DNA of 64,000 nt from an uncultured Alistipes sp. (GCA_944320685.1 CALUIK010000005.1:1-64000), one strand, 5' to 3'; counted from the first letter of the stretch, positions 42,643-52,147 are shown. The notes: a model not told the origin generated them from the letters alone. Made by a program: numbers and translations.

Positions 42643-43779
42643 TTATACGTTGCAGTAGAGCGATACGTCGTCGGCGGTGATGCGCTCGCCGCTGAGGATC
42701 ATGAGCCTCTCGACCACGTTGCGCAGTTCGCGTATGTTGCCGCTCCACGTCATGGCAGTGAGCGCCTCGACAGCGTCGGCATCGACAGGCTTGGGCGTTA
42801 TGCCGTGCTCGCGGCCTATCTGCTCGATGAAGTATTGCACCAGTTCGGCGATGTCGCCCTTGCGTTCCCTGAGCGGCGGGACCCGTATTACTATGACGCT
42901 CAAGCGGTGGTAAAGGTCCTCGCGGAAGTTGCCGCGGGCTATTTCGCTGCGTATGTCCTTGTTGGTTGCGGCGATGACGCGCACGTCGACCGTGAGGTCC
43001 TTGTCGCTGCCCACGCGGCTGATCTTGTTCTCCTGAAGGGCGCGCAGGACCTTGGCCTGTGCCGAGAGCGACATGTCGCCTATCTCGTCCATGAAGAGCG
43101 TGCCGCCGTTGGCCTGCTCGAATTTACCCTTGCGCTGCTTTATGGCCGAGGTGAAAGCCCCTTTCTCGTGTCCGAAGAGTTCGCTCTCGATCAGCTCGGA
43201 GGGTATGGCCGCACAGTTCACCTCGACGAAGGGCGCGCCTGCGCGGGCGCTCTTCTCGTGAAGCCAGCGCGCCACGAGTTCCTTGCCCGTACCGTTTTCG
43301 CCCGTTATGAGGACACGGGCGTCGGAGGGGGCGACCTTGTCTATCAGCCGCCGCACATGGTCGATGGCCTCCGACGATCCTATGATGTGCCCTGTATCGG
43401 CGGGGGTGCGCCTGCGGGCCGCAGGTCTGGCCGCCTCGGGTTCCGGCTCGGTCTCGCTGTCGACGATGCGGCGGAGCGATCCGAGCAGGCGGTTCATGTC
43501 AACGGGCGCAGTGAGGTAGTCTGCGGCTCCGCTCTTGACGGCCGCGACGGCGCCGTCGATCGAACCTTCGGGGGTCACTATTATAAAGGGTACGCCCAGC
43601 GCGGGGATGTCGTCGCAACCCTCGCCGGCCACGATGGCATCGTAGCCGCGGCGGGCGCATACGGTCTCGGAGAGCTCGTCGCGTTCCGCCACCGTTGTGG
43701 CGAAACCCTCGAATTCGAGCCTTTCGCGCAGCGTGTTTCGCATACTTTTTGATTGTTCGATGATTAAAACTTTTGCCAT
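42643..43779 (-). CDS. Sigma-54-type AAA+ activator with degenerate receiver and no Fis HTH
   Basis: A 378-residue protein. Residues 1-115 resemble a response-regulator receiver, but both the acidic pair (EQ instead of DD) and the phospho-acceptor Asp (YDAIVAGEG) are lost. Residues about 135-375 form a sigma-54 AAA+ domain with Walker A (GENGTGKE), the sigma-contact loop GAFTSA (normally GAFTGA), Walker B (GTLFMDEIGD) and an arginine-finger segment (NFREDLYHRL). The protein ends right after the AAA+ lid (ITADDVSLYCNV), so the usual Fis-type DNA-binding helix-turn-helix is missing. The start at 43779 follows a good promoter by about 40 nt. Confidence 0.92.
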   Translation of the reverse strand: MAKVLIIEQSKSMRNTLRERLEFEGFATTVAERDELSETVCARRGYDAIVAGEGCDDIPALGVPFIIVTPEGSIDGAVAAVKSGAADYLTAPVDMNRLLGSLRRIVDSETEPEPEAARPAARRRTPADTGHIIGSSEAIDHVRRLIDKVAPSDARVLITGENGTGKELVARWLHEKSARAGAPFVEVNCAAIPSELIESELFGHEKGAFTSAIKQRKGKFEQANGGTLFMDEIGDMSLSAQAKVLRALQENKISRVGSDKDLTVDVRVIAATNKDIRSEIARGNFREDLYHRLSVIVIRVPPLRERKGDIAELVQYFIEQIGREHGITPKPVDADAVEALTAMTWSGNIRELRNVVERLMILSGERITADDVSLYCNV

Positions 43780-43818
43780 ATTTTGATTATTGACAATTTT
43801 GCATTTACTTTGCGGAAT

Positions 43819-43849
43819 CAAAGATAGGCTCTTTATTCGGTGATTCCAA
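43819..43849 (-). promoter_or_regulatory. Promoter of the sigma-54-type activator gene
   Basis: TTG (43849-43847), 20 nt, TATCTTTG (43826-43819) on the minus strand, 39 nt before ATG 43779. Confidence 0.8.
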
Positions 43850-43994
43850 TCCCGCAACGATTCGGGGCCGAAGTCGTAAAGTGCTGTTTGATAATCTGAA
43901 AAAGGTTCATTCCCCGCGACCGAAAATGCCGTTCATGTATCCGTGCGCGTTATTCGCAATCGGGGGTAGGGGGAATGGGCCCCACATACGTTTT

Positions 43995-44717
43995 ATGAAG
44001 AAGAACTATAATTACACACGCCGCAAACTCTACCTTCCGGAGTATGGCCGCCACATTCACGAGATGGTCGACCAGTTGCTTGAGATCGAGGACCGTGACC
44101 AGCGCAACCGGCAGGCGCGCGCCGTCATTGCCGTCATGGGCAACCTGAACCCGCTTCTGCGCGATACGGCCGATTTTACCCACAAACTGTGGGATCATCT
44201 GTTCATAATGTCTGATTTCAAGCTCGATGTGGATTCGCCCTATCCGCGTCCCGCGCGGCAGGACCTTATGGTGTCGCCGCACAAGATGCCGTATCCGCAG
44301 GAGCGGATCGCATACAAGCATTACGGCAAATATGTGGCGCGCATGTTCCGCGAACTGCGCGGGGAGAAGAACCGCGAGGCTTTGGACCGCGCCGTGGACT
44401 CGCTGGCGCGGTATATGCGTACTAAGAGTTTTGAATACAATCAGGAGCACCCGAACAACGAGGTCATAATAAAAGACATAAAACAGATGTCCGAAGGTGG
44501 CATCGAAATAGATGAAGTGGCCTTGAATAATCTCCGAAGCGACTATAAACAGCACCTTCCGGCGCGTCAGCAGAAAGGTGCGCAGCGGCCGCAGCAGAAG
44601 ACAGGGGCGAAGACCGCCGTGCAGAAGAATGTCTATGCGGGGCAGAAAAACCGCCCCGGCCAAGGTGCGCAGAAGAACAATCGAGAGGGAGTGCAAAGGT
44701 ACAATTCACAGAAGTGA
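43995..44717 (+). CDS. DUF4290 family protein
   Basis: A 240-residue protein typical of Bacteroidetes DUF4290. The conserved start MKKNYNYTRRKLYLPEYGRHIHEMV is followed by a helical domain to about residue 180 and a low-complexity tail rich in Gln, Lys, Arg and Gly (possibly nucleic-acid binding, an inference from composition). The ATG at 43995 matches the family start; the upstream frame from 43881 looks non-coding. The next gene's promoter begins 3 bp after the stop. No biochemical function is known to me. Confidence 0.88.
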   Translation: MKKNYNYTRRKLYLPEYGRHIHEMVDQLLEIEDRDQRNRQARAVIAVMGNLNPLLRDTADFTHKLWDHLFIMSDFKLDVDSPYPRPARQDLMVSPHKMPYPQERIAYKHYGKYVARMFRELRGEKNREALDRAVDSLARYMRTKSFEYNQEHPNNEVIIKDIKQMSEGGIEIDEVALNNLRSDYKQHLPARQQKGAQRPQQKTGAKTAVQKNVYAGQKNRPGQGAQKNNREGVQRYNSQK

Positions 44718-44719
44718 TC

Positions 44720-44749
44720 TTGGCGGTTTCGAAAAAATCGTTATATTTG
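44720..44749 (+). promoter_or_regulatory. Consensus promoter of the TlpA-like/lpxH/thyA operon
   Basis: TTG (44720-44722), 19 nt, TATATTTG (44742-44749), an exact match. The predicted transcription start near 44754 leaves too little leader for the ATG at 44758 and so favours ATG 44776. Confidence 0.85.
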
Positions 44750-44775
44750 TATTCCGTATGAAACCCGAATTGAAA

Positions 44776-45912
44776 ATGAACAGAGTTTTTTTCGCAGCGC
44801 TGGGCATGCTCGCCGCGTTGAGTTCGTGCCAGTCGTCGAAAGTGAAAATTACGGGGCGCTTCGTCGGGTCGCAGGCGGACATGGTCTATTTGGAGCAGGT
44901 CACTACGCTCGAGCAGAACGTGATCGATTCGATACGCTTGAACGAGGATGGCGATTTCGCCATGAAGATAGACAACGTGCCCGCAACGCCGTCGCTCTAC
45001 AACATAGTCTATGACTCTGAACGTATCCCGCTTCTTATCAAGGGCGGCGACCATATCACGGTCAACTCGGTCGGCAGCGTGCTGCGCAACTATACGGTCG
45101 AGGGGGCGCTCGAATCGGAGCTGCTTCAGAAATTCTACAAGAGTTACGTCGACGGTGTCATGCAGATGAACGACATCGTGTCGCGATTCACTGCCGCCGA
45201 TCTCGGTGAAGCCGAGCGGGATACCCTCACCATGCGTTATTCGGAGTTGTATCGCAGCATCAAGCGTGACCAGCTCCGTTTCATCGTCGAGAACAAGGAC
45301 AAGATCGCCGCGGTGTATGCGCTCTATCAGCGTTTGCCGGGTGACGCCTATCTCTTCAACGGGGACAGTGACCTGATCTATTACCGTACTGTGGCCGAGG
45401 GCATCGAGCAGACCTACCCCGAGAGCCCGTATCTGCCTATCCTGCGCAGCCAGGTCAGCCGTATGGATGCGCAGATAAGCCTGCTGTCGCAGGTCAAGCT
45501 GACCGATTTTCCGGAGATAAACATGCCCGACATGTACGGTAACGACATCAAGCTCTCGTCGCTCGAAGGCAAGGTGATACTGTTGCACTTCTGGTCGGCG
45601 ACACTGGGAAACGGCAATGCCGTGAATGCCGACCTGAAACATATCTATGAGAAGTACCACGATCAGGGCTTCGAGATATATCAGGTTGCCGTGGATACTT
45701 CCAAAGCCGTGTGGATCAACGCTGTTCAGGAACAGCATCTGCCGTGGATCTCGGTTAGCGACCTGCAGGGCAACGCTTCGCCCGCATTGAGCGTATACAA
45801 CGTGAAAAAACTGCCGTCGAACTACCTTATCGACCGTGAAGGCAACATCGTGGGCAAGGATCTTGCGGGCGAAAAGCTCGACGAGGCCATAAGGCAATAT
45901 ATCCGGCAATAG
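44776..45912 (+). CDS. TlpA/thioredoxin-like lipoprotein lacking the CXXC site
   Basis: A 378-residue lipoprotein (lipobox LSSC, Cys18) with the DUF4369 N-terminal domain of Bacteroidetes TlpA proteins (about residues 22-130), a helical linker and a C-terminal thioredoxin-like domain (about 240-378). Where the redox site FWATWCxxC should be, the sequence reads HFWSATLGNGNAV, with no cysteine, so it cannot act as a dithiol oxidoreductase. The cis-Pro loop KLPSNYLIDREGNIV is kept. ATG 44776 is chosen from the promoter position and signal peptide; ATG 44758 would add six residues. lpxH starts at the next base after the stop. Confidence 0.88.
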   Translation: MNRVFFAALGMLAALSSCQSSKVKITGRFVGSQADMVYLEQVTTLEQNVIDSIRLNEDGDFAMKIDNVPATPSLYNIVYDSERIPLLIKGGDHITVNSVGSVLRNYTVEGALESELLQKFYKSYVDGVMQMNDIVSRFTAADLGEAERDTLTMRYSELYRSIKRDQLRFIVENKDKIAAVYALYQRLPGDAYLFNGDSDLIYYRTVAEGIEQTYPESPYLPILRSQVSRMDAQISLLSQVKLTDFPEINMPDMYGNDIKLSSLEGKVILLHFWSATLGNGNAVNADLKHIYEKYHDQGFEIYQVAVDTSKAVWINAVQEQHLPWISVSDLQGNASPALSVYNVKKLPSNYLIDREGNIVGKDLAGEKLDEAIRQYIRQ

Positions 45913-46656
45913 ATGTATTACTTCGCTTCGGATGTCCATCTCGGCGCCGACGGGTCCGACGCGACCCGCCGCCGCGAGCGGCATTTCGTCGCATGGCTCG
46001 ATATGGCGGCCCGCGATGCCGAGGCGATATTCCTCGTGGGCGACATATTCGATTTCTGGTTCGAGTATGTGCGCGTTATCCCAAAGGGATTCGTGCGTAC
46101 GCTGGGCAAACTGGCCGAGCTGGCGGACCGCGGTATAAAGATATATTTCTTTACGGGTAACCATGACATGTGGTGCTACGACTACTTCGGGCGCGAGTGC
46201 GGCATCGAGGTCTTCTTCTCGCCGCGGCGGATGCGTCTGTCGGGACGAGAGGTCTTTATCGCCCACGGCGACAACATGAACATCGGCGACAAGCCAATGC
46301 TGCGTTTCATGAATGCGATTTTCCGCTCGAAGGCTGCGCGCAAGATATTCTCGTGGGCGGTGCACCCCGATCTGGCGTTGCGTTTCGGGCACTGGTGGAG
46401 CGGCAAGTCGCGCAAGACGCATGCCGCGGAGACGCTGACGCGCGAATCGCTGCGATTCCTCGTCGACTATGCGCGCGAATACAAGGCGGGCCATCCCGAT
46501 GTCGATTATATCATCTTCGGACATATGCACTACCCGTGCGACTACTCCGAGGATGGGTTGCGCGTGGTTTTTCTCGGTTCGTGGGACGATGATGCCCCGG
46601 CCTATGCAGTGCTGGACGGCGACGGAAATATGGAACTTAAACGATTCGAAGCATGA
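45913..46656 (+). CDS. lpxH: UDP-2,3-diacylglucosamine diphosphatase
   Basis: A 247-residue calcineurin-like metallophosphoesterase that hydrolyses UDP-2,3-diacylglucosamine to lipid X in lipid A synthesis, at the inner face of the membrane. Metal-binding motifs appear in order: [29 protein letters not shown] and FGHMHYP. The length and spacing fit LpxH. It starts immediately after the TlpA-like gene and overlaps thyA by 4 bp (ATGA), so the three are co-transcribed. Confidence 0.92.
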   Translation: MYYFASDVHLGADGSDATRRRERHFVAWLDMAARDAEAIFLVGDIFDFWFEYVRVIPKGFVRTLGKLAELADRGIKIYFFTGNHDMWCYDYFGRECGIEVFFSPRRMRLSGREVFIAHGDNMNIGDKPMLRFMNAIFRSKAARKIFSWAVHPDLALRFGHWWSGKSRKTHAAETLTRESLRFLVDYAREYKAGHPDVDYIIFGHMHYPCDYSEDGLRVVFLGSWDDDAPAYAVLDGDGNMELKRFEA

Positions 46657-47552
46657 AACAGTATCTCGACCTGCTGCGGAAGATAAGGACCGAGGGCGTG
46701 GTGAAGAGCGACCGTACGGGTACGGGCACGCGCAGCATATTCGGCTATCAGATGCGCTTCGACCTGTCGGAGGGATTCCCGCTGCTAACCACGAAAAAGG
46801 TCTTCCTGCGCGGTATCATACATGAACTGCTGTGGTTTCTGGCGGGCGATACCAACATGAGGTATCTTGCCGAAAACGGTGTGCACATATGGGACAATGA
46901 CGCCTATCGCTACTATACGGAGCGGTGTGCGGCGGCCGGTATTGCACCCCTGTCGCCCGAGGGTTTCCTTGCGGCGGTGCTGCGGCGCGACGCATCTCCT
47001 GTTGGCGGGTACGAGTACGGCGACCTGAACCATATCTACGGTTACCAGTGGCGCAGCTGGCCCCGCCCCGACGGCGGCAGCATAGACCAGATACGCGAGG
47101 TCGTCGATACCGTCAAGCACAACCCCGACTCGCGACGTATGATAGTATCGGCATGGAACGTGGCCGAAGTGGGGCAGATGGCACTGCCGCCGTGCCATGT
47201 GCTGTTCCAATTCTATGTCGCGGGCGGACGTCTCTCGTGCCAGCTGTACCAGCGCAGCGCCGATACTTTTCTCGGTGTGCCTTTCAATATCGCGTCGTAT
47301 GCATTGCTCACGATGATGATAGCGCGCGAGTGCGGCCTCGAGGCGGGGGAATTCATCCATACGCTGGGCGACACACACCTATATCTGAACCACATGTCGC
47401 AGGTCGACGAACAACTATCGCGTACGCCGCGCCCTCTGCCTCGCATGAGGCTCAATCCCGACGTCAAATCCTTGTTCGACTACCGTTACGAGGACTTCAC
47501 GCTTGAGGGATACGACCCATGGCCGGCGATCAAGGCCCCCATGTCGTTCTGA
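46653..47552 (+). CDS. thyA: Thymidylate synthase
   Basis: A 299-residue enzyme that methylates dUMP to dTMP using methylenetetrahydrofolate. [32 protein letters not shown] and YGYQWRSW are present, as are the catalytic Cys in [32 protein letters not shown] and [10 protein letters not shown]. It is somewhat longer than the E. coli enzyme because of an insert near residues 90-115. It overlaps lpxH by 4 bp. folA follows 140 bp later, the usual functional partner that regenerates tetrahydrofolate. Confidence 0.97.
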   Translation: MKQYLDLLRKIRTEGVVKSDRTGTGTRSIFGYQMRFDLSEGFPLLTTKKVFLRGIIHELLWFLAGDTNMRYLAENGVHIWDNDAYRYYTERCAAAGIAPLSPEGFLAAVLRRDASPVGGYEYGDLNHIYGYQWRSWPRPDGGSIDQIREVVDTVKHNPDSRRMIVSAWNVAEVGQMALPPCHVLFQFYVAGGRLSCQLYQRSADTFLGVPFNIASYALLTMMIARECGLEAGEFIHTLGDTHLYLNHMSQVDEQLSRTPRPLPRMRLNPDVKSLFDYRYEDFTLEGYDPWPAIKAPMSF

Positions 47553-47692
47553 TGCGGCGGGCCGCGGCGGAAACGGTCTGCTATAAGAGCAATGGACGGC
47601 AGTGAATGCTGCCGGTCGTGTAAAGGGAGGCAGATACGGAAGCAACCAAGAGGCATAGGCGCCGGACGATAAAAACAGGATATAACCGGAAT

Positions 47693-48175
47693 ATGATAAG
47701 TATAATTGTCGCTGTTGCGGACAACGGCGTTATCGGGGACAAGAACAGTCTCCTTTGGCATATATCGGAGGACCTGCGCAACTTCAAGCGCGTCACGACG
47801 GGGCACCCCGTCGTGATGGGCCGCAATACCTATCTTTCGCTGGGCAGGCCGCTGCCGGGGCGTACGAACGTGGTGGTGAGCCGCACGGCCGGAGAGATCG
47901 AAGGGTGCCGTGTGGTACGCTCGCTGGAGGAGGCTTTCGCGCTTTTCCCCGCAGACGAGGAGGTCTTCGTCATAGGCGGGGCACAGATCTACGCCCAGAC
48001 GATCGGGATGGCCGACAGACTGTATATCACGCGCGTGGAACATGACTATGAGGGCGACACGTCGTTTCCCGTGTGGAACCGCTCGCAGTGGCGGCTGGTG
48101 TCGGACGAGCGCTTCGAGCGTGGAGAGAAGTATCCCTACCCTTTCGTGATAGAGGTATACGAGAGGGTGAAATGA
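47693..48175 (+). CDS. folA: Dihydrofolate reductase
   Basis: A 160-residue NADPH-dependent reductase. ISIIVAVADNGVIGDKNSLLWH is the N-terminal strand and Met20-loop region, and the folate-binding acidic residue lies in ISEDLRNFK. VVMGRNTYLSLGRPLPGRTNVVVSR and VFVIGGAQIY are the cofactor motifs. The length is standard. It recycles the dihydrofolate made by ThyA, encoded just upstream. The GH127 gene begins 28 bp after its stop and may be co-transcribed. Confidence 0.96.
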   Translation: MISIIVAVADNGVIGDKNSLLWHISEDLRNFKRVTTGHPVVMGRNTYLSLGRPLPGRTNVVVSRTAGEIEGCRVVRSLEEAFALFPADEEVFVIGGAQIYAQTIGMADRLYITRVEHDYEGDTSFPVWNRSQWRLVSDERFERGEKYPYPFVIEVYERVK

Positions 48176-48203
48176 GTATCGACAATGTAAAACCAATACC
48201 GTA

Positions 48204-50240
48204 ATGATGAAACCTTGCTCTTTGATAATGGTTGCGGCGGCGGTATGTTCGCTGCAGACGGCTCTGTGCGGCGGGTTGGAGCGTCCGCAGCCGGTATTCA
48301 ACCGCGCGCCGCTTGTGGAGACGCCATATGCACAGCTCGCCATAGGGGACATACGCCCCGCGGGGTGGCTCCGCACGCAGATGCAGACGATGCTCGACGG
48401 CATGACGGGACATCTCGACGAGATATACGCCAAAGTCGTCGGCGACAACAACGCATGGCTCGGCGGCGAGGGCGACGCATGGGAGCGCGGCCCATATTGG
48501 ATTGACGGCGCGCTGCCGATGGCTTATATCATGGGCGACGAGGCGCTCAAGGCCAAATGCGTGAAGTGGGTCGAGGCTATCCTCGCCAGTCAGAAGGAGA
48601 ACGGTTATTTCGGACCCGATACCGACCGGCCGTCGATGGACGGCATGCAGCGCGACAATGCCGCCGACTGGTGGCCCCGTATGGTTGCGCTCAAGATCCT
48701 GCAGCAGTATTATATGGCTACGGGCGACGGCCGCGTCATCGATTTCATGACGCGCTACTTCCGCTATCAGGCCGAGACGTTGCCGTCGAAACCTTTGGGC
48801 CACTGGACTTTCTGGGGCGCCGAACGCGGCGGCGACAACCTGCTGGTAGTCTATTGGCTCTATGATATTACGGGAGACGAGTCCCTGCTCGATCTGGGCG
48901 ACCTGATCCACGCACAGAGCTGCGACTGGACGGGACGCTTCACCAAGGACAACCACCTTTATCGTCAGAACAGCCTCCACTGCGTCAACCTTGCGCAGGG
49001 GTTCAAGGAGCCTGTTATATATTACCAGCGCTCGAAGAGCGGCGAGCACCTGAATGCCCCGATCGAGGCATTGCGGCGCATACGCTATACTATAGGTTTC
49101 CCCACGGGGTTGTGGGCAGGCGACGAACTGATACATTTCGGCGAGCCGACACGCGGCTCGGAACTGTGCACGGCAGTGGAGATGATGTATTCGCTGGAGG
49201 AGATGTGCCGCGTCACGGGCGACAACCGTTATGCCGATCTTCTGGAACGTGTGGCATATAACGCGTTGCCGACGCAGGTGTCTCCCGAAGGTGATGCGCG
49301 CCAGTATTTCCAGCAGGTGAACCAGACGGCCGTGACGCGCGACATGCGCAACTTCTCGACCACGCACGAGGATACCGATCTGGTGTTCGGCACTCTGACC
49401 GGCTATCCGTGCTGTACGTGCAACCTCCATCAGGGGTGGCCGAAGCTGACGCAGAACCTGTGGTACGCCAATGCCGCGGGCGGCCTCGCGGCATTGGTAT
49501 ATGCCCCCTGCACGGTGGAGACGGCGTTGGCGTCGGGCCGCAGGGTATGCATCGAAGAGCAGACCTGCTATCCCTTCGAGGAGACGGTACGGTTCAAGGT
49601 ATCGCTGCCTGAAAAGCGCCGGCAGGCGGAGACCTTCCCGCTCGATATGCGCATTCCCGAATGGAGCGACGGATATACGCTGACGGTAAACGGCGAGCGG
49701 GTCGAGCCCGAAACCGTGGGCGACCGCACGATACGCCTTACGCGGGCATGGGCTGACGGCGACGAGGCAGTGCTCGAGTTCAACGCTTCGGTGCGCGTGT
49801 CGTACTGGTACGACAACGCCGCCGTCATCGAGCGCGGCCCGCTGATCTACTCGCTGCGTATGGAAGAGCAGTGGCGGAAGCGCGAATGCGAGGGCGAGGA
49901 TGCGGCCCGCTATGGCGAATACTATTACGAGGTGACCTCACCTACGGCGTGGAATGTGGCCTTGCGCAACGACGACCTGACGGGGGACAATCCCAAGGAA
50001 CGCTTTACCGTAGAGCGTCGTGCGTGCGGTCCGCGTCCGTGGTCGCCGCAGGACGCCCCGATCGTGATACGCGGGCGCGGCGTACGCTTCCCTTCGTGGC
50101 ATCAGGTGCGCGGCTCGGCTGCCAACGTCAACTATCTGTCGCAGATATACCCCGAGGAAGAGGTGGCGGAGGAGGTGGCGATCGAACTTGTCCCCTACGG
50201 CTGTACTACGCTGCGCATCACCGAGTTCCCTGTGCGTTGA
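48204..50240 (+). CDS. GH127-type (DUF1680) beta-L-arabinofuranosidase-like protein
   Basis: A 678-residue secreted protein (signal in residues 1-22) with the (alpha/alpha)6 barrel and two beta-sandwich domains of PF07944. The metal-site Glu lies in GSELCTAVEMMYSLEEM, and the Cys cluster with the catalytic nucleophile is in YPCCTCNLHQGWPKL. GH127/GH146 enzymes release beta-L-arabinofuranose from plant glycoproteins or pectin; members of DUF1680 vary, so the specificity is tentative. It lies 28 bp after folA, an odd neighbour, and ends upstream of a terminator-like hairpin. Confidence 0.88.
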   Translation: MMKPCSLIMVAAAVCSLQTALCGGLERPQPVFNRAPLVETPYAQLAIGDIRPAGWLRTQMQTMLDGMTGHLDEIYAKVVGDNNAWLGGEGDAWERGPYWIDGALPMAYIMGDEALKAKCVKWVEAILASQKENGYFGPDTDRPSMDGMQRDNAADWWPRMVALKILQQYYMATGDGRVIDFMTRYFRYQAETLPSKPLGHWTFWGAERGGDNLLVVYWLYDITGDESLLDLGDLIHAQSCDWTGRFTKDNHLYRQNSLHCVNLAQGFKEPVIYYQRSKSGEHLNAPIEALRRIRYTIGFPTGLWAGDELIHFGEPTRGSELCTAVEMMYSLEEMCRVTGDNRYADLLERVAYNALPTQVSPEGDARQYFQQVNQTAVTRDMRNFSTTHEDTDLVFGTLTGYPCCTCNLHQGWPKLTQNLWYANAAGGLAALVYAPCTVETALASGRRVCIEEQTCYPFEETVRFKVSLPEKRRQAETFPLDMRIPEWSDGYTLTVNGERVEPETVGDRTIRLTRAWADGDEAVLEFNASVRVSYWYDNAAVIERGPLIYSLRMEEQWRKRECEGEDAARYGEYYYEVTSPTAWNVALRNDDLTGDNPKERFTVERRACGPRPWSPQDAPIVIRGRGVRFPSWHQVRGSAANVNYLSQIYPEEEVAEEVAIELVPYGCTTLRITEFPVR

Positions 50241-50322
50241 CGACGTCGGCATTGTTGCCGTCAGGTCCTTTTTGCAGGCGGGAAAATAGGTATTTATACC
50301 ACCCCGAGGCCCGTATCTTTAT

Positions 50323-50358
50323 AGTAACTTTGCTGGCGCAAGCAAAGTTACTTTTTTT
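50323..50358 (+). promoter_or_regulatory. Hairpin plus T-run abutting the Hdr-like cluster, with embedded -7 box
   Basis: A perfect 12-bp stem (50323-50334 and 50341-50352, 6-nt loop) is followed by seven T and then directly by ATG 50359. It has the form of an intrinsic terminator for transcripts from the GH127 gene. The left arm contains TAACTTTG (50325-50332), which fits the TAnnTTTG -7 box. Transcription from it would start past that arm and escape the hairpin. No -33 TTG is seen. Confidence 0.7.
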
Positions 50359-51054
50359 ATGGGAAAATATTTCGATATGCTGCTTGAGGATGTACGCCTT
50401 CGCGAGGGGCTTAAGGCGTGCATGAACTGCGGTGTCTGCACGGCGGTATGTCCCGCCGCGGCATTCTACAACTACGACCCGCGGCAGATCGTCAGCATCG
50501 TGCAGACGCGCGATGACGATGCCATCGAGGCGCTGCTCAAGAGCAATACGATATGGTATTGCGGCGAGTGCATGTCGTGTCGCCCGCGCTGCCCGCGCAG
50601 CAATACTCCCGGGTATGTGATACAGGCGCTGCGTACGCTGTCGCAGAAGCTGGGCTTCTTCGTCGAGAGCGAGAAGGGGCGCCAGCAGCTGGCCCTTAAG
50701 CGTACCATCGGCGACAATATCCTGCGTACGGGCTACTGCATCGTGCCGCGTCTGGTGAAGGCCGAACTGCATCCCGAGCAGGGTACGGTGTGGAAGTGGG
50801 TGCTGGAACACGACGAGGAGATATACGGGCAGTTTTCGGAATCGTACAACCGCGAGGGGGCCGGTGCCTTGCGCAAGGTGAGCGACGCGACGCTGGAGGA
50901 GCTCCATCGCATATTCGACGTTACGGGCGGTACCGAGATGTTCGACACGATAGAGCGCTGTTCCGACCGCAAGGCGCGCGAGATGGGGTACGACGGCGCC
51001 GACGACCATTATTTTATGGATACCTATACCCAAAATTCCAACGACCACTATTAA
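50359..51054 (+). CDS. Heterodisulfide reductase subunit C-like ferredoxin protein
   Basis: A 231-residue soluble iron-sulfur protein. Two [4Fe-4S] motifs are visible: CMNCGVCTAVCP (about residues 21-32) and CGECMSCRPRCP (about 69-80). The rest is helical. This is the HdrC layout, which passes electrons between the flavin subunit HdrA and the catalytic HdrB. The TAA stop overlaps the ATG of the HdrB-like gene (TAATG), indicating coupled translation. It is the first gene of a five-gene cluster reaching 55309. The natural redox partner is unknown. Confidence 0.9.
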   Translation: MGKYFDMLLEDVRLREGLKACMNCGVCTAVCPAAAFYNYDPRQIVSIVQTRDDDAIEALLKSNTIWYCGECMSCRPRCPRSNTPGYVIQALRTLSQKLGFFVESEKGRQQLALKRTIGDNILRTGYCIVPRLVKAELHPEQGTVWKWVLEHDEEIYGQFSESYNREGAGALRKVSDATLEELHRIFDVTGGTEMFDTIERCSDRKAREMGYDGADDHYFMDTYTQNSNDHY

Positions 51055-52145
51055 TGAATATGAAACGATCAAGCTGGACCGAATACCAGAAAGAGATAGC
51101 CGACGACCGCTATTACTATGCCCGCAGCTGCATACGCCAGAATTTCTTTCCGGGCAGCGAGAAGGCTTTCCTCAACATCTTGGGCAAGGACCTCGGCCGC
51201 GACATCTTCGACGACCCCCTGCATACGTCGTGTACGGGCATCGGGTATCATTCGGACATTGTGCCGCTGGAGACCATCATGACGGTGGTGGCGCGTCAGT
51301 TCGCGCTGATGTCGGAGGCGGGGTACGAGAATTTCACCTCGTCGTGCATCACCTCGTTCGGAATATATACCGAGATACTCTCCACGTGGGAGGAGTTCCC
51401 CGAAACGGAGGAGCGTACGCGCGAAAACCTCTATAAGGCTACGGGACGCGAGTTCTCGAAGCCGAAGAATCTGGCCCATACGTCGGACGTGATGTTCCAC
51501 CACCGCGAGCAGATCGCGCGGCAGGCGAGGCGGCGTCTGGTGAACGTGTATACGGGCGAGCCGTTGCGTGTGGTGGAGCATATTGGATGTCACTATGCCA
51601 AGATATTCCCCAAGTCGGGTATCGGCGGTTCGGAGTTCCCTTACGTGCTGGCCGGTATGGTCGAGGCATGGGGCGGCGAGATCGTCGACTACCCCGAGCG
51701 TCGCCATTGCTGCGGTTTCGGTTTCCGCAACTATCTGGTGCAGGCTAACCGCGGCTATTCGGTGGCCAACTCGCACAAGAAGCTCGAGAGCATGGCCCCC
51801 TATAAGCCGGATTTCATCGTCTGCAACTGCCCGGGCTGCTCGATGTTCCTTGACAAGTGGCAGTATACGATCGCCGAGATGGAGGGCATTACATACGGCG
51901 CCAACGGCGGCGGCATACCCGTGCTTACATATGAGGAGATGGCTGGCCTCGTGTTGGGGTACGACCCGTGGGAGCTGGGTATGCAGATGCATCAGGTCGA
52001 CGTCGAGCCGCTGCTCGACAAAATGGGTGTCGAGTACGATCCCTCGGCCAAATATCTGGGCCGCAACGGCAAGTATATAGGCCAGCCCGAGCGGGCGCTG
52101 GTAAACAGTTGTTCACAGGATACACTCTACAAGATCAAACGATAG
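51054..52145 (+). CDS. Heterodisulfide reductase subunit B-like (CCG-domain) protein
   Basis: A 363-residue protein with the Cys-rich (CCG) domain that binds the unusual [4Fe-4S] pair in HdrB. The canonical C-terminal set is EHIGCHYAK, RRHCCGFGF and VCNCPGCS. The N-terminal half has a looser set (HTSCTGIGYHS, TSSCITSFG). In methanogens HdrB reduces the CoM-CoB heterodisulfide; in other bacteria relatives act on other disulfides or sulfur carriers, so the substrate is open. The start overlaps the previous stop. The next gene begins 2 bp after its own stop. Confidence 0.9.
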   Translation: MNMKRSSWTEYQKEIADDRYYYARSCIRQNFFPGSEKAFLNILGKDLGRDIFDDPLHTSCTGIGYHSDIVPLETIMTVVARQFALMSEAGYENFTSSCITSFGIYTEILSTWEEFPETEERTRENLYKATGREFSKPKNLAHTSDVMFHHREQIARQARRRLVNVYTGEPLRVVEHIGCHYAKIFPKSGIGGSEFPYVLAGMVEAWGGEIVDYPERRHCCGFGFRNYLVQANRGYSVANSHKKLESMAPYKPDFIVCNCPGCSMFLDKWQYTIAEMEGITYGANGGGIPVLTYEEMAGLVLGYDPWELGMQMHQVDVEPLLDKMGVEYDPSAKYLGRNGKYIGQPERALVNSCSQDTLYKIKR

Positions 52146-52147
52146 GC

